Shown here piece by piece: positions 1 through 8,417 of a stretch of 26,597 nucleotides of DNA. This stretch comes from Deltaproteobacteria bacterium (GTDB lineage Bacteria > Desulfobacterota > Desulfobulbia > Desulfobulbales > SURF-16), in contig JAOZSN010000017.1 of NCBI GenBank assembly GCA_029939635.1, positions 1 through 26,597 on the forward strand. Reading direction: 5' to 3'. The notes beneath the pieces were generated by a model, which was given only the letters and a program-made list of their open reading frames with translations, was not told the origin of the DNA and made no database searches. Numbering within the stretch: the stretch's first letter is position 1; every line of letters starts with the position of its first letter. A program made the translations under genes and the position numbers.

Positions 1-288
1 CTTCATGGCCTCGATGGCTAAATCAATGGAGCCAAAAGCAGACATCATGATCACCGTGGCATCAGCGCGCAAAGCGGCCGAGGTATCGAGAAATTCCATA
101 CCATTCATGGTGGGCATCTTGACATCACAGAGAATAAAATCGAAAACCTGATTAGCGAGCAAGGCCATACCTTCCTGGCCATCCGCCACAGTCTTCACCT
201 CATAGCCCTCCTTGCTCAGCAGCATGGAAAGCATGTGCCGCATATTGGGTTCATCATCCAGGATGAGAATTTTTTTTGCTGTAGTCAT
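1..288 (-). CDS. Response regulator receiver domain (partial, N-terminal 96 residues)
   Basis: The reading frame starts at an ATG at 288 and runs off the left edge, so only the first 96 residues are visible. They form a CheY-like receiver: the acidic pair D11/D12, the phospho-acceptor D55 in a CDVKMP context, and the switch serine S83 in MMSAFGS. The conserved lysine lies beyond the edge. The run SIDLAIEAMK after the switch residue is typical of NtrC-class sigma-54 activators, so the missing part is probably an AAA+ domain and a Fis-type HTH; this is inference. The gene lies 38 nt downstream of the histidine kinase on the same strand, and the two very likely form a cognate two-component system. 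The signal they sense is not evident. A GGAAG-like ribosome site precedes the ATG. Confidence 0.9.
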   Translation of the reverse strand, partial: MTTAKKILILDDEPNMRHMLSMLLSKEGYEVKTVADGQEGMALLANQVFDFILCDVKMPTMNGMEFLDTSAALRADATVIMMSAFGSIDLAIEAMK

Positions 289-304
289 TTTTCAGCTTCC
301 AATT

Positions 305-353
305 GTCAGGTGTTAGGTATCAGGTGTCAGGTGTCAGTTTGCAACTGGCAACT
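305..353. repeat. Seven tandem 7-nt repeat units
   Basis: Seven contiguous 7-nt units run from 305 to 353. Five follow RTYAGGT or close variants (GTCAGGT, GTTAGGT, ATCAGGT, GTCAGGT, GTCAGTT), and two switch to the opposite sense (TGCAACT, GGCAACT). The block spans the end of the kinase gene and the gap before the response regulator. It belongs to the same family of degenerate heptamers seen at 1872, 6422, 11615 and 20810. Confidence 0.7.
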
Positions 354-1862
354 GCAGTTTATAGGCAACAACACGGTAAAGGTTGTGCCCTGTCCTTCAC
401 CCTCACTGGTCACAGAAATCTTGCCACCTGCGGCCTCAATAATCATATAGCTCACCGACAAACCAAGGCCTGTTCCCATGCCCGGTTCTTTGGTGGTAAA
501 AAAGGGATCAAAGACCGCAGCGATATTCTCAGGCGCTATGCCAGGGCCGTTATCCTGCCAGCTGATCTGCAAAACGTCCCCTTCGCCCCCCTCACCCTCC
601 TGTGTGCAACTGCGGATAACAAGGCGGGGCTGAGAACTCTCCCGGCAGGCATCAGCTGCATTCATGATGAGATTCAAAAAAACCTGATGCAACTTCTCGC
701 CATCGGCCAGAACCTGGTCATGGTCGGCCTCAAACTCCAGGGAAACTTCCATCTCACCCAGCAAAGGCTGCAGGGCCAAACCTTGGCAAACTGTATCAAG
801 CAACCCATGCACGGCCACCACATCCACCCCGTCCTGGCTGGGCCGTGACAAATCAAGAAGCTGACGCAAAATGGTATTAATACGCTGGATCTCAGCCATG
901 GCCCGCTGTAAACAATCAGCCCGTTCTACTGGGGCCAGATCATCCTGATCCAACAACTCAAGATAGCCTAAGACAATACCGATGGGATTACCAATCTCAT
1001 GGGCAATTCCTGCTGACAATCGGCCAACCGAGGCAAGTTTCTCGGCCCGAATCACCTCTTCCTGGGCCTGGAGCAAGGAGAGATTGGCCTTTTCCAGCTG
1101 GGCCACCATTCCCTGCAATTTTTCTCGGTCAGTATTAATACGGCGCAGCATGGAGTTAAGGGACGTTGATAACGAAGAAAAATCATCATTCCGCTGATCA
1201 GAACGAAAAAGAAAATCCCCCTCATCACGATACTCCTCTGCCCGGGTTGCCAGACTCTGCAAGGGCTTAATGATAATCCGGGCCAGACGCAGATAGGCCA
1301 AAAAGACGAGGAGGGCCAGGTTAAAAAAACAATAGGCCAGAAAAAGGCGCTGGCCAGCGAAAATTCCACTCCGCACTCCAGCAAGATCTGCAACCAGCAC
1401 CAGGCTCCCCTGCTGCTGACCACTGCTATGGAGGATGGGCCTGGCTACGACAAAATGGCTATACTGCCGACCCAGAAAAGTTGGAGGGCCATACAAAAAC
1501 TGCACCTGCTCGCGGCGAGATGCCTGAGCCAACTTGGCCAGCTGTTTTATCTTGTGGCCTACATTATCATTGGCTTGGATAGAGTCATACCAAACCTCCC
1601 CACTATTCTCAGCCAATCTGAGGGCGAGATCATACTGACGAAAATCAGCTAACAACCTGCCCCGCTGAGCTCCACCGCCCATAGCCAGCCGAGCCTGATC
1701 CGCCAGCAGGGATACCGTCACCTGTGCCTTTTCCACCTCGACAAGAATGAGATTTTTCTGATGATTTAAGGTAAGGATCACATCACTGAGCACCATGGCC
1801 AAGCCAAGGAAGACTGTGAGGGTGAGAATGATTTTCAGCCGAAGGCGAAAGGTAGAGGGCAT
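327..1862 (-). CDS. Membrane sensor histidine kinase (NtrB/ZraS-like)
   Basis: A 511-residue inner-membrane sensor kinase that autophosphorylates and presumably passes phosphate to the receiver protein encoded just downstream. Visible parts are TM1 at about 9-31, a periplasmic sensor region at 32-170, TM2 at about 172-195, a HAMP-like linker at 195-250, and a short coiled coil at 245-275. The H box is GIAHEIGNP with H288. The catalytic domain has an N box (NLIMNAADA, about 397-405), G1 (DNGPG, 437-441), an F box (FDPFF, 451-455) and G2 (GMGTGLGL, 461-468). All catalytic motifs are intact. The sensor region matches no fold I can name, so the ligand is unknown. The last residues after VLLPI are encoded by the heptamer repeat block, so the C-terminal tail looks like read-through into a repeat. 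No clear Shine-Dalgarno precedes the ATG at 1862. Confidence 0.93.
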   Translation of the reverse strand: MPSTFRLRLKIILTLTVFLGLAMVLSDVILTLNHQKNLILVEVEKAQVTVSLLADQARLAMGGGAQRGRLLADFRQYDLALRLAENSGEVWYDSIQANDNVGHKIKQLAKLAQASRREQVQFLYGPPTFLGRQYSHFVVARPILHSSGQQQGSLVLVADLAGVRSGIFAGQRLFLAYCFFNLALLVFLAYLRLARIIIKPLQSLATRAEEYRDEGDFLFRSDQRNDDFSSLSTSLNSMLRRINTDREKLQGMVAQLEKANLSLLQAQEEVIRAEKLASVGRLSAGIAHEIGNPIGIVLGYLELLDQDDLAPVERADCLQRAMAEIQRINTILRQLLDLSRPSQDGVDVVAVHGLLDTVCQGLALQPLLGEMEVSLEFEADHDQVLADGEKLHQVFLNLIMNAADACRESSQPRLVIRSCTQEGEGGEGDVLQISWQDNGPGIAPENIAAVFDPFFTTKEPGMGTGLGLSVSYMIIEAAGGKISVTSEGEGQGTTFTVLLPINCSCQLQTDT

Positions 1863-1871
1863 AAATTAAGG

Positions 1872-1964
1872 ACAGTTGTCAGTTATCGGTTTTCAGTTAT
1901 CAGCAGCAAAGAGACTTCCTGGCGGGGAATATACAGAACAGAACTACAGATAACAGACAACTGT
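1872..1964. repeat. Inverted repeat made of heptamer units, mltB-kinase gap
   Basis: The arm at 1872-1887 (ACAGTTGTCAGTTATC) is the reverse complement of 1949-1964 except for one base, with a loop of 61 nt. The left arm continues as 7-nt units (CAGTTGT, CAGTTAT, CGGTTTT, CAGTTAT) from 1873 to 1900. The structure starts almost directly after the mltB stop codon on the minus strand. It has no T-tract, so it is not a standard intrinsic terminator. It may act as a 3'-end stabiliser or be a mobile repeat; this is inference. Confidence 0.65.
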
Positions 1965-1965
1965 T

Positions 1966-2997
1966 TCACTTCAGTTTCTCCGCCAACTCTGTCACCGCCA
2001 TGGCATAGCGGTTGGAATGATTCCAGGCAGTGATGGCGTTAAAATTTGGATACCCGGCCACATAGCGTATACTACCTTTGTCATTCAACTCAAGACCAAC
2101 AATTGAGACCTTTTTATTACCTGGTACAGCTGGCATGGTAATGCCTTGCACCTTAGCAACAACTGACACCGCCACCCGCCCTTTACGACCTTTTTTATAT
2201 GCTGCAGTGAGCTCAGAATCATGGAGCTCCGGGCCAATCTCCACATAGATGGGTGCCGCCAGCTTCCAATGAAAGCGCCGCAGATAGTTGGCAATGGAGG
2301 CCAAAACATCTGCTTCCGAAAGCCAGACATCACGTCGCCCATCCTTATCAAAATCCACCGCATACTCACGGAAACTTGAAGGGATGAATTGCGTCTGCCC
2401 AAAGGCTCCACCGTAAGAGCCGGGTACGTTACGGGCATCAACACCATTTTCCCGACAGAGAAGAAGAAAATGAATGAGCTGCTTGCGATAAAAACTGCTC
2501 CGGCGTGGATAGGCATCAAACATGGTATTGAGGGTCTGAAACATATCAAACCCACCCTTATGCTTACCAAAGCGGGTCTCAATACCCCAGATAGCCACCA
2601 CTACCTCGCGCTCCACCCCGACCTCCTTTTCAACCCGATCAAGAATATCCTTGTACTGCACAAGTTTGGCCTTGCCTTCTTTGATGACCGCTGGGGTGAT
2701 GAAACGGGGATGGTATTGATAGTAGGGCTTGGCCTCCCACTGGGAGTCCATGAGCACCAAAACTCGGCGTTTGATTGTGACACCAGTAAAAAGGGTATCT
2801 AGTTCAGACCGGGAGAAACCATGCTCTTTTTCCAACTCTGCAAAGAGTTTTTGGTATCGCGTTGAAGTAATATCGATGGCCTGGCCATCACTGACCAAAT
2901 CAGCAGCCTTGGGCTTGGCATCACCCTTGGCCAGCAACAGGGCAGGACAGAGGACGAGGAGAATGAGCAGAACAACGAGAGAGCAACATTTTTTCAT
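1966..2997 (-). CDS. mltB: Lytic murein transglycosylase, MltB/Slt35 family
   Basis: A 343-residue periplasmic enzyme expected to cleave the MurNAc-GlcNAc bond of peptidoglycan to give 1,6-anhydromuropeptides (GH103 family). The N-terminus has a Sec signal (MKK, then a leucine-rich core to about residue 22). A cysteine sits in the core, but no proper lipobox is present, so the protein may be soluble in the periplasm, unlike the E. coli lipoprotein MltB. The catalytic glutamate is E140 in AIWGIETRFG. The substrate-groove motif SYGGAFGQTQFIPSSF is at 194-209. An EF-hand-like loop (DFDKDGRRD, 215-223) corresponds to the calcium loop of Slt35. There is no C-terminal peptidoglycan-binding domain. 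A candidate extended -10 promoter lies in the 149-nt upstream gap, so the gene may be transcribed apart from the DHH gene. Confidence 0.93.
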   Translation of the reverse strand: MKKCCSLVVLLILLVLCPALLLAKGDAKPKAADLVSDGQAIDITSTRYQKLFAELEKEHGFSRSELDTLFTGVTIKRRVLVLMDSQWEAKPYYQYHPRFITPAVIKEGKAKLVQYKDILDRVEKEVGVEREVVVAIWGIETRFGKHKGGFDMFQTLNTMFDAYPRRSSFYRKQLIHFLLLCRENGVDARNVPGSYGGAFGQTQFIPSSFREYAVDFDKDGRRDVWLSEADVLASIANYLRRFHWKLAAPIYVEIGPELHDSELTAAYKKGRKGRVAVSVVAKVQGITMPAVPGNKKVSIVGLELNDKGSIRYVAGYPNFNAITAWNHSNRYAMAVTELAEKLK

Positions 2998-3053
2998 GGT
3001 TAAACCTGAAGCTGAAGGGGGAGAGCTTTAAGAAAGTTTATAAGGCACTTGAA

Positions 3054-3062
3054 ATCATAGCA
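3054..3062 (-). promoter_or_regulatory. Candidate extended -10 promoter of mltB
   Basis: Read on the minus strand, TGC followed by TATGAT forms an extended -10 element. It would start transcripts near 3047, about 50 nt ahead of the mltB ATG. No good -35 hexamer sits at the usual distance, as is acceptable for extended -10 promoters. This is sequence matching only. Confidence 0.35.
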
Positions 3063-3132
3063 TATTTTGCACACCGTCCCTGCCTTTTTTCTCAAGTCCC
3101 ATCCTTAAAAACATGGGTATCCATTACCCCAA

Positions 3133-3152
3133 GCTTGAAACGCGTTTCAAGC
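3133..3152. promoter_or_regulatory. Perfect 20-bp palindrome at the end of the DHH gene
   Basis: A perfect 20-bp palindrome with core GAAACGCGTTTC covers the DHH stop codon (3147-3149) and lies about 136 nt upstream of mltB. The central-CG palindrome resembles LacI/PurR-family operators. As RNA it would form a hairpin, but no T-tract follows on the minus strand. It could be an operator for mltB or a weak terminator. No regulator gene for it is in the window. Confidence 0.45.
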
Positions 3153-4109
3153 AAACATGGCAAAAAAGGCCTCCTGAAAACGATCCACCTCATCTGCGGG
3201 GAGATGATTGATACCAGCGGCAGCAGCACGGCCACCACCAGTGGCAAAGGACTGACAGAGATCTACCGCACCCTGCTTTGTGGCCAGCGGGGCACGAACA
3301 CTAACGACATAGCTATCATCGCCATTATCCACCAACAGGGCATGGGCCTTGTCTTGTTCCTCGCGGGCCATGGCATTACTAAATACGCCAGCAGTACGCC
3401 GAGCCCAGGGAGCCTCGGGAAAAAGATAGATCCGACCTTGAACCCGCTCCTCAATGGGGGACACGGCCTGAGCTAAAGCCATGTCATCTTCATATCCCTG
3501 ACGCAGGATAGCGAGGGCCTCAGCATCTTTATAAAAATCCAGTGGCTGCTCATAGGGTTGCACCGCTTGAAAAAGATCCGCCGGATGGAAATGGAGATCC
3601 GCCATATCCCGACCATAGCCATTATAGTTGAGCAGCTCACCCAGCTCACATAAGTTCTCCAGGTCAGCCGCAGAAAAACCACATTTCTGACCCACATCCC
3701 GGGCCGTGCCATGAAAATTATCACCAAAGGCAGCCGCCACTCCCCAACCAGGATATGCGCCCTGCAGATACTCGTTAATAATCAGCGAGGTACAGGTGGC
3801 CGGGCTCAGGTCAATATGCGCCGTAAGGCCCGGATGATCAGGGATATCACCAGACTTATGATGATCAGCGTAAAACACATCAGCCCCCTGGCCAAGCAAA
3901 TCAGCCAGAGCCTCACCATTCACCGCCATGGAAACATCAAGAACTGTCACCTTTGCGCCTGCCAGATCAGTACGCTTTTGCAGATGGGAGAGCAGGTTAA
4001 TATCACGCTTTACGCCGGTAATTAATTCCGCCTCACGGGGCTGGGCCAGATGGAGTTGCTGCAGGGCACAGATGCCGTCGGCATCACCGTTAAAGATGTC
4101 AATATTCAT
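3147..4109 (-). CDS. DHH-superfamily phosphoesterase-like protein
   Basis: A 320-residue cytoplasmic protein of the DHH superfamily (relatives include RecJ, NrnA and pyrophosphatases). The N-terminus has the metal-binding DAD motif (NGDADGICAL, D9 and D11). D58 follows in VLDVSM, and the signature DHH triad is at 82-84 (YADHHKS). The C-terminal DHHA1-like substrate loop reads GGGRAAAAG at 291-299, where family members usually have GGGH. The Arg for His change may alter substrate choice or activity. It is shorter than RecJ and lacks extra nucleic-acid-binding domains, closer in size to NrnA-type nano-RNA or cyclic-dinucleotide phosphodiesterases. The substrate cannot be read from sequence. It lies 51 nt downstream of lptD, and no strong ribosome site precedes its ATG. 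Confidence 0.8.
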   Translation of the reverse strand: MNIDIFNGDADGICALQQLHLAQPREAELITGVKRDINLLSHLQKRTDLAGAKVTVLDVSMAVNGEALADLLGQGADVFYADHHKSGDIPDHPGLTAHIDLSPATCTSLIINEYLQGAYPGWGVAAAFGDNFHGTARDVGQKCGFSAADLENLCELGELLNYNGYGRDMADLHFHPADLFQAVQPYEQPLDFYKDAEALAILRQGYEDDMALAQAVSPIEERVQGRIYLFPEAPWARRTAGVFSNAMAREEQDKAHALLVDNGDDSYVVSVRAPLATKQGAVDLCQSFATGGGRAAAAGINHLPADEVDRFQEAFFAMFA

Positions 4110-4160
4110 AAGTTTATTTTCGTGGTTATATTTTTAAGGGCGATATGAAAATTTCGCAAA

Positions 4161-6416
4161 TTATTCGTCTTTATTCCACGTAGTATGCCCTAAGGCGTCA
4201 TCATTATACTTTACCGAATAATTACCACTTAAATCATCGGCATAGCCAAAACCAACGGTACGTCCTGCACCCACCAGGGAAAAATAAATAGCCAACCGAC
4301 TGTCATCCTCATTTTTAGAATGGGCTAATTGAACAGCCCAGCAGTCGGCCATGTAGACAAGTGACACGGTTTGGTTGATGATACGATTGGTATGTAAAGA
4401 TTGCTTTAACTCTCCCCGAAAAGAAATAGCCTCAGTCAGACCCATTTCCAGAAGACCATTGATCTCGTGTACATCCGAAAACTTGGTATAGCGGTAATCC
4501 AGGGCAAAAGAACCCCGCGCATGGCTGTAACGGGTGAGCAAATCATACTGGGTAAACCCATCTCCGTAGACACTTAAGTTGGTGTCATACTTGAGGTATA
4601 AGCGTTCGAGGGGATAAAGTTCCAGATTAAACAGAACCTCTGAGTATGGATGATCCTCCCGAGTTTTCTGAAAATTATAATTCTGAGAAACCTTAAATAG
4701 ACCGTAATAGCGGTTATAAGCCTTGTCATCTGCCATACCACCAATACGAAAATGATTATCCAGGCCATAGCCAATACTATTACCAGAATTGACTCGATCC
4801 AAGGCATCAAAATCAGGGAGGTTCTCCTGGCCAGAGGTATGGGAGAGATGGCTATAATTTATATGGGGTCGCAGCATGTGATTTAACCAACTCACCGAGC
4901 CAATTTTCAGGCCAAAATCACGATGCACAGAGGTTGCAAGATCCACCTTGCCATATACCGCAGAGCGATCCGGCGAGGTATCACCATCATAGGTGGCATT
5001 CCCATGGGTCTCCACCAAATAATAGGTCTGCCGCACCCCACCCAAGACTGAGCCCTCCAGATATCTGCCCACCGGCAGAGGGGCCAACAGACGAGGGAAG
5101 AGATCAACACGCTGCATCCCCACCCCCTCCTCCCTGGAGTAATTAACGTAATCGGCATCCCAGTTCAGATTCACCCCTGTCCCGGCCAGATCAACCATAC
5201 CATTGTTCAAGAGATGAGGCAGGGTGTTCACAGCATCCTTACCAGGGGTACGGTGGGATTCATGCTCATCAACAAGCACGGCCTCGCCACCAAAATAGAT
5301 GGTATCCCACCATTTATTGACCTGTAGGGAAGAGTCACGCCAACCTAAAGAACTCTCGCCCAAGCCTCGATCAAAATCAATGAGAAACTGACGGCTGGCG
5401 GCCTTGAAACCAGTCATTTCCTCTTCGAAATCTGTTAAAAAATCTCGGTCTGAGGCAAAATCTACATCCACCATGGTATTAAGATTTTCGCCAAACTCAT
5501 GGTCAAACTTGCCGCGCACCCAGTAACGATCTCGCCTGGTACGCATATAGCCATCATCTTTATAATCATTATCATCATTATCCGGCGTGTTAGGCGTATC
5601 AATGAGCTTATCATCCAGATAGGAGGCCTGGAGCTGCAATTTGGTGCCATAGTCAAAGATATGGCGAAACTCACCACCCACATGCTCCCCCCGCTTTTCA
5701 AGATAGGAAGGATAGAGAGTTATATCTGAGCTGGGAGAAAGATTAATAAAAAAAGGCGTGGTCAGACCATAACCACTACGATCAGAGGTGGAGATCTCCG
5801 GCGGCACCATGAAACCGGTCTGCCGGTCTCGGTGCCCAGGAAAGGTGAGAAAGGGAAAATAAAGAACCGGCACATCCTTGAGGCGCAGAATGCAATGCTT
5901 CATAAAAATAAAACCGTCGATATCAATATCTGCCTCAACCGACTTAATGCTCCATACCGGCGCTGTTTCCTCCGTGATTTCACAGGTGGTAAAAACGCCG
6001 TTATGGAAATAATAAATCTTTTCTCCCTCTTTACGCGCCTCTTCACTGGCAAAGTAGAGGTTCCGATCCTCAAAAAAAATGGTGGAATGCTTGAGTACGC
6101 CAGTCTGTTCATTGAGCAGAAGTTGGGCATCCCCAGCCGTAGCCACCTGCCCCGCTGTCTTGAGATGAACATTACCCTTGGCATGCACCAGACCTGTAGC
6201 AGAATCATAGCGCAACCAATCAGCACGCAGGGTCACCGTTTCCTGGCCTTGGGCCTGGTTGAGCAACTCCACGTTGCCCTCAGCAATAACATCATTACCA
6301 TTAGCAGTACGGGTGAAGCGATCTGCCGTTATTTTCCACGGCGAATCAGCCAGACCAGCGGCAAAGGCGGTAGTGGAGGCGAGGAGCAGCAGGATCAGAG
6401 AACAGAATAGACGCAA
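4161..6416 (-). CDS. lptD: LPS-assembly outer membrane protein LptD
   Basis: A 751-residue outer-membrane beta-barrel that, with LptE, places LPS in the outer leaflet. The signal peptide (MRLFCSLILLLLASTTAFAA) ends near residue 20. Residues about 27-145 form the OstA/LptA-like periplasmic beta-jellyroll (WKITADRFTR, then VIAEGNVELL). The family-typical VWSIKSVEADID follows at about 154-165, then DVPVLYFPFLTFP and a long barrel with alternating aromatic strands to the C-terminus. The mature chain keeps three cysteines (C145, C175, C692), against four in E. coli, so the disulfide pattern must differ. The start is a TTG at 6416; the next ATG would destroy the signal peptide. A weak GGA ribosome site lies in the upstream repeat. 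The gene follows ilvD by 77 nt. Confidence 0.95.
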   Translation of the reverse strand: MRLFCSLILLLLASTTAFAAGLADSPWKITADRFTRTANGNDVIAEGNVELLNQAQGQETVTLRADWLRYDSATGLVHAKGNVHLKTAGQVATAGDAQLLLNEQTGVLKHSTIFFEDRNLYFASEEARKEGEKIYYFHNGVFTTCEITEETAPVWSIKSVEADIDIDGFIFMKHCILRLKDVPVLYFPFLTFPGHRDRQTGFMVPPEISTSDRSGYGLTTPFFINLSPSSDITLYPSYLEKRGEHVGGEFRHIFDYGTKLQLQASYLDDKLIDTPNTPDNDDNDYKDDGYMRTRRDRYWVRGKFDHEFGENLNTMVDVDFASDRDFLTDFEEEMTGFKAASRQFLIDFDRGLGESSLGWRDSSLQVNKWWDTIYFGGEAVLVDEHESHRTPGKDAVNTLPHLLNNGMVDLAGTGVNLNWDADYVNYSREEGVGMQRVDLFPRLLAPLPVGRYLEGSVLGGVRQTYYLVETHGNATYDGDTSPDRSAVYGKVDLATSVHRDFGLKIGSVSWLNHMLRPHINYSHLSHTSGQENLPDFDALDRVNSGNSIGYGLDNHFRIGGMADDKAYNRYYGLFKVSQNYNFQKTREDHPYSEVLFNLELYPLERLYLKYDTNLSVYGDGFTQYDLLTRYSHARGSFALDYRYTKFSDVHEINGLLEMGLTEAISFRGELKQSLHTNRIINQTVSLVYMADCWAVQLAHSKNEDDSRLAIYFSLVGAGRTVGFGYADDLSGNYSVKYNDDALGHTTWNKDE

Positions 6417-6421
6417 AAAGA

Positions 6422-6486
6422 CAGTTTCCAGTTATCAGTTACCAGTTTATCAGTTCTTCCAATTTGAACCTGACAACTGGTAACTG
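6422..6486. repeat. Heptamer-type inverted repeat, ilvD-lptD gap
   Basis: Units CAGTTTC, CAGTTAT, CAGTTAC and CAGTTTAT run from 6422. CAGTTACCAGTT (6436-6447) is the exact reverse complement of AACTGGTAACTG (6475-6486), with a 27-nt loop. The structure lies 8 nt past the ilvD stop and supplies the leader immediately ahead of the lptD TTG start. Confidence 0.65.
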
Positions 6487-6493
6487 CAGTTGT

Positions 6494-8158
6494 TTAATCC
6501 TTTAAAACTGCGCCAGTAGCACCGCTGGTAACCATTTTTGCATAACGTGCCACGTAGCCCGTGGTAATCTTTGCCTTTGGCTCCTGCCAGGCCTCACGAC
6601 GCGTGGCCAGGGTGGCATCATCCAGCTCAACCTTAAGGGTATTATTTGGAATATCAATAGTAATGATATCACCCTCTTCAATAAGACCAATGGGGCCGCC
6701 GTTGGCTGCCTCAGGGGAAATATGACCAATACAGGCACCTTGGGTGCCGCCACTAAAACGACCATCTGTAAGCAAAGCCACACTGGTGCCTAAGCCCATG
6801 CCAATAATGGCCGAAGTGGGGGAAAGCATCTCTGGCATGCCAGGGCCACCTTTTGGGCCACAATAACGAATAACGACGACATCGCCAGGATTAATGGCAT
6901 TACCAAGGATAGCGGCCTGGGCCTCCTCCTCAGAGTTATAGACCCGAGCCGGGCCAGTATGGGTGAGCATCTCTTCTGCCACAGCCGACTGCTTAACCAC
7001 GGCACCATCAGGGGCAAGGTTACCGTAGAGCACCGCAATACCACCCACCTTATGATAGGGGTTACTTACCGGCCGGATGATTTCAGAATCTCGCACCTGC
7101 GCCTTTTTCAGGTTTTCACCTAAGGTATGCCCGGTAACAGTCATAACCTGCTGATTCAGGCTATCCTGGCTGTCCAGCAATTCATTCATCACCGCCTGTA
7201 CGCCACCCGCCTCGTAGAGTTGCTGCATGGAGTGGGTACCACCAGGGATGAGGGAACAGATATGGGGTACTCGTTTACTCACCTTATTGAAGGTCTCCAA
7301 GGGCAGATCAACGCCAGCCTCCTTGGCAATGGCAGGGACATGAAGCACTGTATTGGTGGAACAGCCCAGGGCCATATCTACGGCCATGGCATTTTCAAAG
7401 GCCTCGGTGGTGGCGATATCACGGGGGCGAATATCCTCATGGAAGAGGTTCATTACCGCCATGCCTGCATGTTTGGCCAGACGTTGGCGGTTGGCATGCA
7501 CGGCAGGAATGGTTCCATTACCAGGCAAACCTAAACCAAGGGCCTCAGTGAGACAATTCATGGAATTGGCGGTGAACATACCAGCACAGGAACCACAACC
7601 AGGGCAGGCATTTTCCTCCAGTTCCTCCAACTCATCCAGGGACATGGTATTAGCCTTTACCTTGCCCACACCCTCAAAGACCGAGACAAGATGCACATTC
7701 TCACCATGATAACGGCCGGTAAGCATGGGGCCACCGCTGACCATGACGGCCGGAATATTGAGACGCAACATAGCCATGAGCATACCGGGCACAATTTTAT
7801 CACAATTGGGGATAAGCACCATGGCATCAAAGGGATGTGCCATGCCCATGATCTCCACCGAATCAGCAATGATCTCGCGGCTACACAGGGAGTACTTCAT
7901 GCCTGTATGGCCCATGGCAATTCCATCACAAACCCCAATAGTGCCAAAGGCCACCGGTGTTCCGCCAGCCATGCGCACACCAGTTTTAACCGAGTCAACA
8001 ATTTTGTTGAGATCAAAATGACCAGGAATAATCTCATTCTGGGCATGGCAAACCCCGATCAATGGCCGAGACAATTCTTCGTTGGTATAACCCATGGCCT
8101 TAAAAAGAGAGCGATGGGGTGCCCTTTCCAATCCTTTTGTAACCGCATGACTGCGCAT
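6494..8158 (-). CDS. ilvD: Dihydroxy-acid dehydratase
   Basis: A 554-residue IlvD/Edd-family enzyme that dehydrates 2,3-dihydroxy-isovalerate and 2,3-dihydroxy-3-methylvalerate to the 2-keto acids leading to valine, leucine and isoleucine. Family motifs are unmistakable: PNCDKIVPGMLMA with cluster ligand C119, and CPGCGSCAGMFTANSMNCL, whose C191 is the second conserved ligand. GRFSGG and GPKGGPGMPEM occur in the C-terminal half. C37 (GVCHAQNEI) may be the third iron-sulfur ligand. Length is typical. The ATG at 8158 is preceded by GGGA. No other ilv gene is in the window, so it stands alone. A minus-strand promoter candidate and a leader hairpin lie upstream. Confidence 0.97.
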   Translation of the reverse strand: MRSHAVTKGLERAPHRSLFKAMGYTNEELSRPLIGVCHAQNEIIPGHFDLNKIVDSVKTGVRMAGGTPVAFGTIGVCDGIAMGHTGMKYSLCSREIIADSVEIMGMAHPFDAMVLIPNCDKIVPGMLMAMLRLNIPAVMVSGGPMLTGRYHGENVHLVSVFEGVGKVKANTMSLDELEELEENACPGCGSCAGMFTANSMNCLTEALGLGLPGNGTIPAVHANRQRLAKHAGMAVMNLFHEDIRPRDIATTEAFENAMAVDMALGCSTNTVLHVPAIAKEAGVDLPLETFNKVSKRVPHICSLIPGGTHSMQQLYEAGGVQAVMNELLDSQDSLNQQVMTVTGHTLGENLKKAQVRDSEIIRPVSNPYHKVGGIAVLYGNLAPDGAVVKQSAVAEEMLTHTGPARVYNSEEEAQAAILGNAINPGDVVVIRYCGPKGGPGMPEMLSPTSAIIGMGLGTSVALLTDGRFSGGTQGACIGHISPEAANGGPIGLIEEGDIITIDIPNNTLKVELDDATLATRREAWQEPKAKITTGYVARYAKMVTSGATGAVLKD

Positions 8159-8187
8159 ATGTTTTCCCTGTATATATTGTAATTGTA

Positions 8188-8215
8188 GTTCCCCTGTCCT
8201 ATTGAGGATGGGAAC
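8188..8215 (-). promoter_or_regulatory. Leader hairpin upstream of ilvD
   Basis: GTTCCC at 8188-8193 pairs with GGGAAC at 8210-8215, and TCCT with AGGA further in, closing an ATTG loop with small bulges. It lies about 30 nt ahead of the ilvD start. There is no T-tract and no obvious Ile/Val/Leu-rich leader peptide, so classic attenuation is not shown. Confidence 0.35.
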
Positions 8216-8249
8216 TTGTGCAGAAAGCCAGCACAGATATAAACAGTTT

Positions 8250-8278
8250 TACTTACGCCCTGCCCCCATGGGTGTCAA
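8250..8278 (-). promoter_or_regulatory. Candidate sigma-70 promoter of ilvD
   Basis: On the minus strand a perfect TTGACA (-35, 8273-8278) is followed after 17 nt by TAAGTA (-10, 8250-8255), a weak -10. A transcript would carry a leader of about 85 nt including the hairpin at 8188-8215. Confidence 0.35.
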
Positions 8279-8318
8279 GGAAAACTAACAGCATAACATG
8301 GTAACAGCGTAATTTTTC

Positions 8319-8347
8319 TTGCTTAGTGCCCAGAGATAGACTATTAA
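8319..8347 (+). promoter_or_regulatory. Candidate sigma-70 promoter of the radical SAM / RNase operon
   Basis: TTGCTT (8319-8324), a 17-nt spacer and TATTAA (8342-8347) give a reasonable housekeeping promoter in the divergent gap. Transcription would start near 8354, about 64 nt before the radical SAM ATG. Confidence 0.4.
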
Positions 8348-8417
8348 AGAGATGTATATATTTACCTGTATCTTCACCCTATCAATTTCTGTTCACTGAT
8401 TCACCCTGCTCACATCC

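Noticed and set aside
305..353. CRISPR array
   Set aside because: The units are 7 nt with no spacers, and no cas genes are present.
5832..6410. Plus-strand frame of 192 codons inside lptD
   Set aside because: Antisense shadow of the conserved LptD N-terminus.
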